DNA from: Pedobacter ginsengisoli
GTDB lineage: Bacteria > Bacteroidota > Bacteroidia > Sphingobacteriales > Sphingobacteriaceae
Direction of reading: 5' to 3'
DNA length: 64,000 bases
Assembly (NCBI RefSeq): GCF_002736205.1
Contig: NZ_CP024091.1
Span: 4,151,555-4,215,554 of the forward strand
Both the position numbers and the translations under genes were made by a program. This document shows, one piece after another, positions 15,406 through 23,414 of the stretch. The notes beneath the pieces are model-generated. The model was not told the DNA's origin and did not search any database. It saw nothing but the letters and a program-made list of their open reading frames with translations. How positions within the stretch are numbered: position 1 is the stretch's first letter; every line of letters starts with the position of its first letter.

Positions 15406-17502
15406 TTAATAGAATTTCACCCTATTGTCTTTTATATCGCTTTTATCCTGTAATGCCTGGAATGCTGCACCCAATGAGCGCTGAGCTGTTGCCTGCATCA
15501 TCATTTCTTTTTGTTTGTAGGTATTAGCTAAAGGAGCAGGATTTGTAAATCCGTCAACTGAAAATGCGTATACTCCACGTTCGCCATCAATAGCTTTAGA
15601 AAGTTTACCCGGCTGAGATCCGAAAACACTTCCAACCACTTTATTTTCCTGGCCACCGCCCGGAATAATAGGGTTAGCAAATACAATGTTCTGAACAGGT
15701 GTTACTGGCTTAGCTAGCTTTTGAGCTACCTGGTCTATGTTGGCTGTACCTTGCAATGCTTTGTCAACTTTTTCTTTAAGCATCTTAGCCTTAACAATGT
15801 TACGAACTATTGGTTCGATGTCTTTTTTAACAGCATCTAATGGCAATGTTCCTTTTGGTCTGATGTCAGTTACACGAGCTACAACAAATGAATTGTCCAT
15901 TTGATATACCTGATCCAATACATCACCTTTTTTAGCATCATATGCATCACGGATTAACTGGCGAGGATTATCTAATCCCGGAGCAAAACCTTGTGTAGGG
16001 GTCACTTTATCAGCTACACCAACAGTGTAACCTTTTTTCTGAGCAAGCTCAGAGAAACTACCACCTTTAACTTCACTTAAGAAGTTGCTTGCTTTTTTAT
16101 AAGCAGCATCTTTAGTTTTATTACTTGCCATTAAGCTTTTCTCGATATAAGCAAGTTTAGCCACTTTCGAAGAACCAATTTGCTTTTCGATTTTAATTAA
16201 GTGAACACCGAACTGAGAGGTTACTATTTTAAGATCACCAACGTTTCCGTTAAATGCAGCGTTCTCAAATTCAGGTACCATTTGGCCACGAACAAAAGTA
16301 CCTAGATCACCACCTTTATCTTTAGAACCATCTTCACTGTACTGAGCCGCCAACGTAGCAAAGCTTGCACCTTTTTGAATAAGTCCCTTTAATGAATCAG
16401 CAAGTTTTACAGCCTTATCCACACCGCCAAGTTTGCTGGCATCAAGTAAAATATGACTTGCCTTAACTGAATCAGGAGAAAAACGGGTATCAATAACTTT
16501 AACCAGTTTATAAGAATTACCTGAGAATTTAGGTCCGTAGAAACTTCCCGCAGGCAGGTTAAATACTACTGAATCTACTGCAGGGTCTAACTTACCTTTA
16601 GTGATGTAAGTGTAAGGAACTTTAACGTCTGAATTAACCGCAGCAAAAAGAGAATCGTTTGCAGCTGTTCTAAAATCTGCTGCAAGTTTCTCAACCTGAG
16701 TTTTAACCGCTGCAGAATCCTCTTTAGTTGGGCTAACACTGAAAGACACATACTCGAATGCACGTGTTTCTGTAGGGTTTTCGAAACGTTGTTTATTATC
16801 GTTATAATAATCTGAATAATCAGACTCAGCAATCTTTACGCTTGCATCAGGGATAGATGCATATTCAAGACCAACAAATTTAAAGTTAGCCAGCTTATTA
16901 CGGTTCACATATTCATCATTAGCTTCTAATGAAGTTACATAAACAGCATTGCTGATCAATTTAACATATTTTTGTTGTAACGCTTGTCTTTCTATTTCAG
17001 CTTCAACAGCTTGCAGCTGTTTTGCCATATTAGGATCTTTATAACCTTCTTTAAAGGTTCTGATCACCTGAGCTCTGTCCACCTGACCAGTTTGTGGATT
17101 TCCAAAATACTGTACAATCAGTGGGCTTGGATTGTCTCCTTTAATCAAGTCAGCCAATTCATCAGAAGAAACAGTTATACCTAAACGGTTATATTCTTTT
17201 CCCAAAAGAACTTTGGCTACTTCACCCTGCCACACATTATCAACAGCCATAGCCTGCATCTGGGCGTTACCTGAACCACCATATTGTTGTTTGAACTGAG
17301 CTAAACTCTGATCAACTTTAGCACCGAACTCATCTATATTAATTTCTTCACCGTCAACAGACCCTACAACTTTTTGAGAAGCAGCCCAGAAAGGCTTACC
17401 TACGTTAATTGCATCACCAACCAAAAATGCAACAATTGCAAAACCGATGGCTCCTATCAGAATATAGCCTGCGCGATTCCGCAAAAATGTCATTAAACCC
17501 AT
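15406..17502 (-). CDS. Peptidylprolyl isomerase / periplasmic foldase, PpiD/SurA-like
   Basis: 698 residues. One N-terminal membrane anchor (about residues 11-30, GYILIGAIGFAIVAFLVGD) is followed by a SurA_N-type chaperone segment and a parvulin (PpiC) domain at about 345-445, including KASHILLDAS, GGDLGTFVRGQMVPEFENAA and TSQFGVHLIKI. A second, more degenerate parvulin-like stretch may follow. The architecture is that of PpiD: inner-membrane anchored, periplasmic, assisting outer-membrane and secreted protein folding. It is monocistronic, with its own terminator. Length is slightly above E. coli PpiD (623), usual for Bacteroidota. Confidence 0.92.
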   Translation of the reverse strand: MGLMTFLRNRAGYILIGAIGFAIVAFLVGDAINVGKPFWAASQKVVGSVDGEEINIDEFGAKVDQSLAQFKQQYGGSGNAQMQAMAVDNVWQGEVAKVLLGKEYNRLGITVSSDELADLIKGDNPSPLIVQYFGNPQTGQVDRAQVIRTFKEGYKDPNMAKQLQAVEAEIERQALQQKYVKLISNAVYVTSLEANDEYVNRNKLANFKFVGLEYASIPDASVKIAESDYSDYYNDNKQRFENPTETRAFEYVSFSVSPTKEDSAAVKTQVEKLAADFRTAANDSLFAAVNSDVKVPYTYITKGKLDPAVDSVVFNLPAGSFYGPKFSGNSYKLVKVIDTRFSPDSVKASHILLDASKLGGVDKAVKLADSLKGLIQKGASFATLAAQYSEDGSKDKGGDLGTFVRGQMVPEFENAAFNGNVGDLKIVTSQFGVHLIKIEKQIGSSKVAKLAYIEKSLMASNKTKDAAYKKASNFLSEVKGGSFSELAQKKGYTVGVADKVTPTQGFAPGLDNPRQLIRDAYDAKKGDVLDQVYQMDNSFVVARVTDIRPKGTLPLDAVKKDIEPIVRNIVKAKMLKEKVDKALQGTANIDQVAQKLAKPVTPVQNIVFANPIIPGGGQENKVVGSVFGSQPGKLSKAIDGERGVYAFSVDGFTNPAPLANTYKQKEMMMQATAQRSLGAAFQALQDKSDIKDNRVKFY

Positions 17503-17629
17503 AATATTCTTATTTATAATTTTTTTTAAGAGGGCGCAAGATACAACTTTTGCTAAAAAAAGAAAATATTAAATTGTTTTTGAATAAGTATTTAAAAATT
17601 AGGGAAATAAGACCCTTAAATAATTCCGC

Positions 17630-18202
17630 TTATTCTCCGAAATTATCCGGCACGTAGGTCTCTCCCGATCCGTTTTTCCAGTTGATAAAATTGAAATCTT
17701 CGGTAGCAGTAAAGTCTACCGCATTAAGCACCGTTCCATCTGGTTTTGTAACAACTCCCTTAGGAGATAAAAACAGTTTCTTATTTTGATCCCATACCAG
17801 TTCTTCGGTATTAAAAGTCATGTTTTCGTTTACTACAACAACGTTTCTTCTGAAGATGGTTAACTTTTCAGTATCCTTCATTATTGCATAGTCTGATGTA
17901 ATAGACCCTTTGATCTTTGTTGTGATTTCGTCGATGAAATTGATTTTTACCCCTTTTGGCATTTCCTGATAGATGGCACCATTTGCAGGCGTCACTTTAT
18001 CAAGAATTGGTGCAAAACCCTGCGCCTTAACCTTAGCAGAGTCACTATAAATAATGTCAACACCTGTAGTACGGTCACGGTTTAAAGCTACTTTTTCAGA
18101 CAGCTTTGCAGCTTTCTTCAGGTCGTCGTCTCCGCAGGAGCTTAAACAAATTTGCAGCAAACAAAGTATAACAATTCCATATATTATACCCAGAGGTTTC
18201 AT
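17630..18202 (-). CDS. lptC: LPS export ABC transporter periplasmic lipoprotein LptC
   Basis: 190 residues with a lipoprotein signal (LLQICLSSCGDDD, lipobox Cys at about 23). The body has the LptC jellyroll segments, for example GVDIIYSDSAKVKAQGF, GVKINFIDE and TFNTEELVWDQNKKLFLSP. LptC passes lipopolysaccharide from the LptBFG transporter to LptA across the periplasm. Its ATG shares a base with the stop of the upstream outer-membrane protein gene (TAATG at 18202). Assignment rests on the family pattern; lptB/F/G are not in the window. Confidence 0.85.
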   Translation of the reverse strand: MKPLGIIYGIVILCLLQICLSSCGDDDLKKAAKLSEKVALNRDRTTGVDIIYSDSAKVKAQGFAPILDKVTPANGAIYQEMPKGVKINFIDEITTKIKGSITSDYAIMKDTEKLTIFRRNVVVVNENMTFNTEELVWDQNKKLFLSPKGVVTKPDGTVLNAVDFTATEDFNFINWKNGSGETYVPDNFGE

Positions 18203-19494
18203 TAGTCGAATTTATATCTTCTGAACCAGGTATCGTTAAGTGTAAAGCCCAGATGGAAGTTAATATAGTTTTCCTGGATTAACCCATTCGTAAGAGAGCC
18301 TCTTTTTCCTATCTCAGTAGTAAAATTCAGTTTGTAGTAAGAGCTTCTGCTCAGGGCTAAAGGAAGTCCTAAACCAAAGGTTACGGCCATTTGCTTTACG
18401 TCCTGGTTATTCAGCTGAATGTAGGTTTTATCATATTGAAATCCAACACGGTAATCCACATGTTTAAAGTAACCTGAAATTGCAGTTGCATCAGGCGTAA
18501 TTTGTCCACCTGCCGAGAAACCCCAGCTATCCTGTAATCCCTGATTAACACCATCCATACTCAACTTAGACCACTTTCCCATCCTGTAATCTGCACCAAT
18601 CATCCATTTGTTATCTCTTTGAATAGAGATCCCAAAATTGTGCATTAAAGGAAGTTTCATTTTAGCTGAATTGTTCTCAACTATTTTAACGGTATCAACA
18701 ACAGGCGATATCTCATTCCCCTCATTGTCTCTTTGATAGATTGTTGTTAAAAACGTCTTCTTGTAATTAATAGAAGAAGATGAAGATCCGGAATAACCTA
18801 AAGTAATGCGTTTTCTTGTTCCTAATGGGATTTCATACTGCGCACCATAAGAGAAGCCTATTCCGCCAACACTATTCTTTTTAGTATTGCGACTGTTATA
18901 AGCCACCTGATTAACAGGCTCTAAAGAAGCCTGCTCCTGTAAATTTCCAAAAATATACTCAACATTACCCCCAACTCTGAAGTGTTCTCCGAATTGTTGT
19001 CCAAATCCAAAATATGCTTTTGTTAAGTTTCCTTCTCCAGAGTAAAGATAATTTACGCTGTTTGTATCCAGCTTATCGCTCACGGTATATTCGTAACCGA
19101 GCTCTGTAAATGGAAGCAAGCCAAAACTTATTGCTGATTTTCCTGCTACTACCGGAAATGCAACTGCTAGGTGACTAAGTGTACCATTGAAACTGCTTTC
19201 TGATTTAGAACCGTCTTTTAGTGTTGTAACAGCACCGGTTAAGCCCATATCAAGGGTTGTAAGTGTAATTCCGGAATAAGATGCCGGATTTTGCATGTTG
19301 ATGTTGCTAAATCCGCCGGGTTTATAAACACCGGTGGAAATACCACCCATTGCTTTAAACTGAGGAAGTAATGCTCCTTTTACGTTTCCTAGTCCAAATC
19401 TGGAGTATGGAGACTGTGTAGTAACCTGAGCATTCACAGAAATACTGGCAAGCAGCAACAATACTGCAGCTATATAATTAATCTTTTTGTACAT
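18202..19494 (-). CDS. Outer-membrane beta-barrel protein, FadL/OmpP1-like, function unknown
   Basis: About 430 residues from the ATG read at 19494 (MYKKINYIAAVLLLLASISVNAQ), chosen because it gives a clean signal peptide; an ATG at 19515 would add seven residues and overlap coaX further. The mature N-terminus QSPYSRFGLGNVKGALLPQFKAMGG and many alternating aromatic strands such as YFGFGQQFGEHFRVGGNVEYIFG (in pieces) indicate a 14-strand-type barrel. These proteins are common in Bacteroidota between coaX and lptC. Substrate unknown. Overlaps coaX by 17 bases and lptC by one, so coaX-omp-lptC is probably one operon. Confidence 0.8.
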   Translation of the reverse strand: MYKKINYIAAVLLLLASISVNAQVTTQSPYSRFGLGNVKGALLPQFKAMGGISTGVYKPGGFSNINMQNPASYSGITLTTLDMGLTGAVTTLKDGSKSESSFNGTLSHLAVAFPVVAGKSAISFGLLPFTELGYEYTVSDKLDTNSVNYLYSGEGNLTKAYFGFGQQFGEHFRVGGNVEYIFGNLQEQASLEPVNQVAYNSRNTKKNSVGGIGFSYGAQYEIPLGTRKRITLGYSGSSSSSINYKKTFLTTIYQRDNEGNEISPVVDTVKIVENNSAKMKLPLMHNFGISIQRDNKWMIGADYRMGKWSKLSMDGVNQGLQDSWGFSAGGQITPDATAISGYFKHVDYRVGFQYDKTYIQLNNQDVKQMAVTFGLGLPLALSRSSYYKLNFTTEIGKRGSLTNGLIQENYINFHLGFTLNDTWFRRYKFD

Positions 19495-20233
19495 ATTCAA
19501 AAGCAATGACTTCATTTAATCCTTTTAAAACCAGGTATGGATCGTGTATAATTTGAGGCGCAAAGATGCTGTTTTTTAATTGTTTCAGCAAAAAAGCTGC
19601 ATCTCCACCTGTTATTAGTACTGTCAGATCCTTATATTCATTATTTTTATGAGAAATAAATCCCTCAACTTCATTAGTTACACCTTGTAAAACTCCGCTT
19701 TTAATGGCTGTTGGTGTGTCTTCACCTTCAGGTATTTCAGTTTCCGTTCTATCCCATTCTACAAGTGGCAATCTGCGGGTAAAATGATGTAATGCCTCAA
19801 AGCGCATGTGTAAGCCCAAGCTTATACTTCCTCCAAAATAGGCATCACTGCTATCCAGCAGATCATATGTTATGCAGGTTCCTGCATCAATTATAAAACA
19901 ATTTCTTTTAGGATAATAATAATGGGATGCAATAATCTTTGCCCATCTATCCAAACCCAATGTAGCAAGCGTTTTATAGTGATTCTTTATTCCTGTGTTT
20001 ATCCTTGTAGAAAACTCAATATAATTTGTGTGTTCTTTTAAAACCCCTATTACATTTTCAAATTCAATGGCTACACTTGAAATTGTTGAATTACTAACCT
20101 TATATTGCTTAATTAAACTTATAAGGGCTTCAGCTGTAACTTCTTTCAGCGATTGATACTCAACAAGCTCCCGGTTATTAAAAACAGCCAGCTTACTATT
20201 TGTATTACCAATATCTATGACAAGATTATGCAT
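19478..20233 (-). CDS. coaX: Type III pantothenate kinase CoaX
   Basis: 251 residues, normal family length. Phosphate-binding LVIDIGNTNSKLAVF opens the protein. GLDRWAKIIA, the catalytic-aspartate segment FIIDAGTCITYDLLD, and GGSISLGLHMRFEALHHFT are conserved CoaX blocks of the ASKHA fold. It phosphorylates pantothenate in the first step of coenzyme A synthesis and is not feedback-inhibited by CoA. Cytoplasmic, needs a monovalent cation. First gene of the coaX-omp-lptC set. No coaA-type kinase is visible here. Confidence 0.95.
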   Translation of the reverse strand: MHNLVIDIGNTNSKLAVFNNRELVEYQSLKEVTAEALISLIKQYKVSNSTISSVAIEFENVIGVLKEHTNYIEFSTRINTGIKNHYKTLATLGLDRWAKIIASHYYYPKRNCFIIDAGTCITYDLLDSSDAYFGGSISLGLHMRFEALHHFTRRLPLVEWDRTETEIPEGEDTPTAIKSGVLQGVTNEVEGFISHKNNEYKDLTVLITGGDAAFLLKQLKNSIFAPQIIHDPYLVLKGLNEVIAFEYVQKD

Positions 20234-20313
20234 TCAGAACAGCTACTCCAAACTTCATTGCACAAAGCTATTAATCTTTAGCAAGTTTCAACGTTTCAAA
20301 TTGTTAAAAAAAG

Positions 20314-21294
20314 TTAAACAAACAAAAAGTACTGAATGGCAAAAACAAGGACCAGAAACAGACTTTCATAAAACCATCTCTTTTTTGCATTTGAGAAATA
20401 GTAAGCCAGCAAAACTGCTCCCGGGGGCACACATAACAGGAAATGATATAGCCTGAAATCGGGTTTGGTGTAAAAACTGACAATACTGATCAGGAACATA
20501 AAAAACAGCATTTGGAATGCTTTTCTGGTACTGATGAAACTTCTAAAAAAGTTTTCACGCAACTGCAATGTAGCCAGAACAATCATTACCGCTACAGGAA
20601 CCAGCACCAGATAATCATTATAATTGATTTTAAATACCGAAGGAAATTTATTGGTAAGCGGCAGCCAGATTTTGTAGAACATGGACAAGTTATCATTCCA
20701 ATAATAATAGACGCCTACAAAGAAAAATATAGTTAAAAAGCCTACCAGTCCCGAAATCCACTCTCGCCAGCTAAATGACCTGTAAAGCAGTAATGTAAAC
20801 CAAAGCATGGCCAGCATTACAATAAAAGGGAAATATATAAGGGTTCCGATGGCAATAATCATCCCTACATCAAACATGGTCATAATGGCATTTGAAGCTT
20901 TCCCCATTTTAAGGAACTTATCCATTATCCATATCATGAGGAAATTACAGATTAAAGTGGGACTCAAAATAAGGAAGGGCATGAACAAGCTTGATGCCGT
21001 AACATATAATAATGCCGGCAAATAGCCCGGCTTACTTAACAGGCCATGATTGTTAACCACCCTATTAAACAAAATAGCCTGCCCAAAAATGATTATTCCT
21101 GCAAAAAAAACATTCCCTGCGGGCGAGAAGGTATTTTGAAGAGGTATCTGGATAAAGAATTTTGTATAAGGCTCTAAAAATTCGAACTGAAGCGATGAGG
21201 GTAGGTCTGCAAATATTGCCATGCGCATAAAAAAAGTATATGCGAATAATATGAGCAGGTTTATGGGGTTTAAATTTCTAAATTGATTGATCAT
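20314..21294 (-). CDS. DUF6427 family integral membrane protein
   Basis: 326 residues with about nine to ten hydrophobic helices (MINQFRNLNPINLLILFAYTF at the start, then LLYVTASSLFMPFLIL, LIYFPFIVMLAMLWFTLLLY and WREWISGLVGFLTIFF). This pattern corresponds to DUF6427, found next to glycosyltransferase and phosphoesterase genes in Bacteroidota; older databases sometimes mislabel it as a carotene oxygenase. No catalytic motif is evident. 29 bases upstream lies the MurG-like glycosyltransferase, on the same strand, which suggests a shared role in envelope or glycolipid metabolism. Confidence 0.75.
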   Translation of the reverse strand: MINQFRNLNPINLLILFAYTFFMRMAIFADLPSSLQFEFLEPYTKFFIQIPLQNTFSPAGNVFFAGIIIFGQAILFNRVVNNHGLLSKPGYLPALLYVTASSLFMPFLILSPTLICNFLMIWIMDKFLKMGKASNAIMTMFDVGMIIAIGTLIYFPFIVMLAMLWFTLLLYRSFSWREWISGLVGFLTIFFFVGVYYYWNDNLSMFYKIWLPLTNKFPSVFKINYNDYLVLVPVAVMIVLATLQLRENFFRSFISTRKAFQMLFFMFLISIVSFYTKPDFRLYHFLLCVPPGAVLLAYYFSNAKKRWFYESLFLVLVFAIQYFLFV

Positions 21295-21323
21295 GCCTGT
21301 ATACTAAGGCAAAGTAAAGCAAA

Positions 21324-22316
21324 TTATCTGGCAAACTGCTTCACAACTTTATCAATTACCGCAGCCGTTTCGTCTGGAAAATAAAATTGATGCTCCTGAG
21401 GATTGTTTACCCAGTTCTTAATAATTGGCAACCAGTTTTTATTACTTCCCCATATTACGGGTAGTCCAAATTGCTTTAATGCAAATGCGTTACATTGTTG
21501 TTCGTACTGAAATTTCATGGGAGCAACAAGCAATTTCTTACCCATATATAATGCTTCGGCCGGTCCTTCAAACCCGCCACCTGTAAATAATCCCTCGCAA
21601 GAAGCTAAGCTTTTATTGAACAACTCATTATTTACTGGCCGAACGGCTACATTTCCGTCTGTATAGGCTACTTTGGTATGTTTAGAGAACACTTCCCACC
21701 TGGTATCAGGGATTTGTTTTAGAATGGGAACCAGAAATTTATCATCTATTGCAGGCAGGTAAACCGCATAATGACCAAGGTTGGAGACGATCATGTTCCT
21801 GATTTCGGCACGAATTACCGGTGTATAAATAAAATCGTCGTACCTGTCGAAATGAAAGCCAACATAATGAGATGCCGGGGCATAATACTTCATCACCAGT
21901 TGTGCCCAATCAATACTTCTAGGTTTAGGAACTTTTTTTGACTGAAAGGAAGCCTGATGGCTAAGACCAACACTTTCTATGCGCTGACTTTTACAAGCCC
22001 AGGCCGTAACAGGCTCAAAATCATTAAGTATCAGGTTATAATCTTTAAGGGGTATACGGCGCATATCTTTAACAAAGCGCGGAAGATTCATCTCCTTCCA
22101 GGTTTCGTAATGATTTACACCACCTTTTTTGCCAAAGATAAAGCTAAAGCCATGAAGCTGATATTTCACCTCCTGTGTTAGTTTAACATCGGCCTGTGTA
22201 CCGCTAATTAAAAGATCAACATCTCCATATTGCTGCAGCAATGGCACAATTTCTCTTGCCCGGCTAATGTGTCCATTGCCCGTTCCCTGAATGGCGTAAA
22301 GTATCTTCATCCGCAC
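21324..22316 (-). CDS. MurG-like glycosyltransferase family protein
   Basis: About 330 residues. The N-terminal ILYAIQGTGNGHISRAREIV has the glycine-rich GxGHISR loop of the GT-B MurG/MJ1255-type family, and the C-terminal half has GLFTGGGFEGPAEALYMGK, the nucleotide-sugar-binding block, followed by PMKFQYEQQCNA. It probably transfers a sugar to a lipid or other envelope acceptor. Substrate unknown. The start could be the first or third methionine (MRMKIL). Followed by the DUF6427 gene and preceded 23 bases by the LpxH-like phosphoesterase; these three plus the small peptide gene appear cotranscribed. Confidence 0.85.
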   Translation of the reverse strand: MRMKILYAIQGTGNGHISRAREIVPLLQQYGDVDLLISGTQADVKLTQEVKYQLHGFSFIFGKKGGVNHYETWKEMNLPRFVKDMRRIPLKDYNLILNDFEPVTAWACKSQRIESVGLSHQASFQSKKVPKPRSIDWAQLVMKYYAPASHYVGFHFDRYDDFIYTPVIRAEIRNMIVSNLGHYAVYLPAIDDKFLVPILKQIPDTRWEVFSKHTKVAYTDGNVAVRPVNNELFNKSLASCEGLFTGGGFEGPAEALYMGKKLLVAPMKFQYEQQCNAFALKQFGLPVIWGSNKNWLPIIKNWVNNPQEHQFYFPDETAAVIDKVVKQFAR

Positions 22317-22339
22317 CGAATATCTGTAAATTTTACGCG

Positions 22340-23194
22340 CTAGGCAATTTCTAATTTAATCTTTTGTAATAAAGTATTAATATCCAATTTGCTGTGAAGA
22401 TCTTCACTATCGGATAAAACACCTTCTTCTGCCTCATCCTTTTCAAAGTCCTTTTGATCGTACTTAAAAATCTTCCAGCTTTTATCGTAGTATTCCAGCG
22501 CAGTTAAGTTTTCAACCCAGTCGCCACTATTCAGATAAGTTACTTCCCCTTCCTCTGTCGTAATGGTTCGCATTTCAGGCTGATGAATGTGTCCGCAAAC
22601 AACATATTCGTATCCCTTCTCTACTGCCAGTTCCGCAGCGGTATATTCAAATTTATTAATGAATTTAACGGCATCTTTAAACTTGGCCTTTATCTTTTTG
22701 GAGAAACTCATTTTCTCTCTTCCAACAGATGCCAGACACCAATTCACTAAACTGTTTATCAGGATCAGTGTATCATAGCCCACCGCCCCCAGTTTGGCCA
22801 GCCATTTAGAGTGCTGCATGGTTACGTCGAAAACATCACCATGAAAGAACCATGCCTTTTTTCCGTCAACCTCAAGAATCAGTTTATTTTGAAGGTGAAA
22901 TGCCCCTAAATGTATGTCAGCAAATTTTCTTAAAAGCTCATCGTGGTTTCCGGTTAAATAATAAACGGGAACACCTTCAGCAACAAATTTCATTAATTTG
23001 CGAACAACCTTCATGTGGGTTTCAGGCCAGTACCTTTTACTAAACTGCCATATGTCAATAATATCGCCGTTCAGGACCAGCATTTTAGGTTTAATGCTTT
23101 TAAGGTATTTTAACAATTCCTTAGCATGACAGCCATACGTTCCAAGATGAACGTCGGAAATTACTGCTATTTCAACTTCTCTTTTAGATATCAT
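22340..23194 (-). CDS. UDP-2,3-diacylglucosamine diphosphatase-like metallophosphoesterase
   Basis: 284 residues. Calcineurin-fold motifs in order: ISDVHLGTYG (D-x-H), VLNGDIIDIW (GD), TGNHDEL (GNHD), HGDVFDVT and CGHIHQPEM (GHxH). This set and the length fit the LpxH-like/YbbF-related family, which in lipid A synthesis cleaves UDP-2,3-diacylglucosamine to lipid X. Bacteroidota often encode more than one such protein, so this copy might act on another lipid-linked pyrophosphate. The C-terminal 40 residues are acidic (EKDEAEEGVLSDSEDLH). Dinuclear Mn enzyme, cytoplasmic or peripheral membrane. The start ATG overlaps a tiny upstream membrane-peptide frame. Confidence 0.88.
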   Translation of the reverse strand: MISKREVEIAVISDVHLGTYGCHAKELLKYLKSIKPKMLVLNGDIIDIWQFSKRYWPETHMKVVRKLMKFVAEGVPVYYLTGNHDELLRKFADIHLGAFHLQNKLILEVDGKKAWFFHGDVFDVTMQHSKWLAKLGAVGYDTLILINSLVNWCLASVGREKMSFSKKIKAKFKDAVKFINKFEYTAAELAVEKGYEYVVCGHIHQPEMRTITTEEGEVTYLNSGDWVENLTALEYYDKSWKIFKYDQKDFEKDEAEEGVLSDSEDLHSKLDINTLLQKIKLEIA

Positions 23195-23276
23195 CTTCCT
23201 CCATTGTTAATTCGTATGGGCTAAAAAAGAAAGCAACAATAGCAATTACACATACAATTAAAAACAATTCCAGCAT
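23184..23276 (-). CDS. Very small single-span membrane peptide (30 residues)
   Basis: Reading from an ATG at 23276 gives a 30-residue peptide: a hydrophobic helix (MLELFLIVCVIAIVAFFF) followed by SPYELTMEEDDI and a TAA at 23184. The stop overlaps the start of the metallophosphoesterase by 11 bases in another frame. This arrangement, one helix plus a short acidic tail overlapping the next start, looks like a translationally coupled leader or small membrane protein. No family recognised; expression is unproven. Confidence 0.45.
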   Translation of the reverse strand: MLELFLIVCVIAIVAFFFSPYELTMEEDDI

Positions 23277-23360
23277 GGGATATTAGTTTATTGCACAAAT
23301 TTACAACACATAGATTAACAAGCTGTTAAGAGAATATTATGATTAATGGGAGGGCTAATA

Positions 23361-23392
23361 AAAAAGGCCGCCACTTTTTAAGGTAACGGCCT
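23361..23392 (-). terminator. Intrinsic terminator of the YfhO gene
   Basis: On the minus strand AGGCCG ... CGGCCT (stems at 23387-23392 and 23365-23370) encloses an A-rich loop and is followed by six or more Ts. It sits 23 bases after the yfhO-like stop codon. Confidence 0.8.
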
Positions 23393-23414
23393 GTGTAAAT
23401 TTTACAAACAACTA

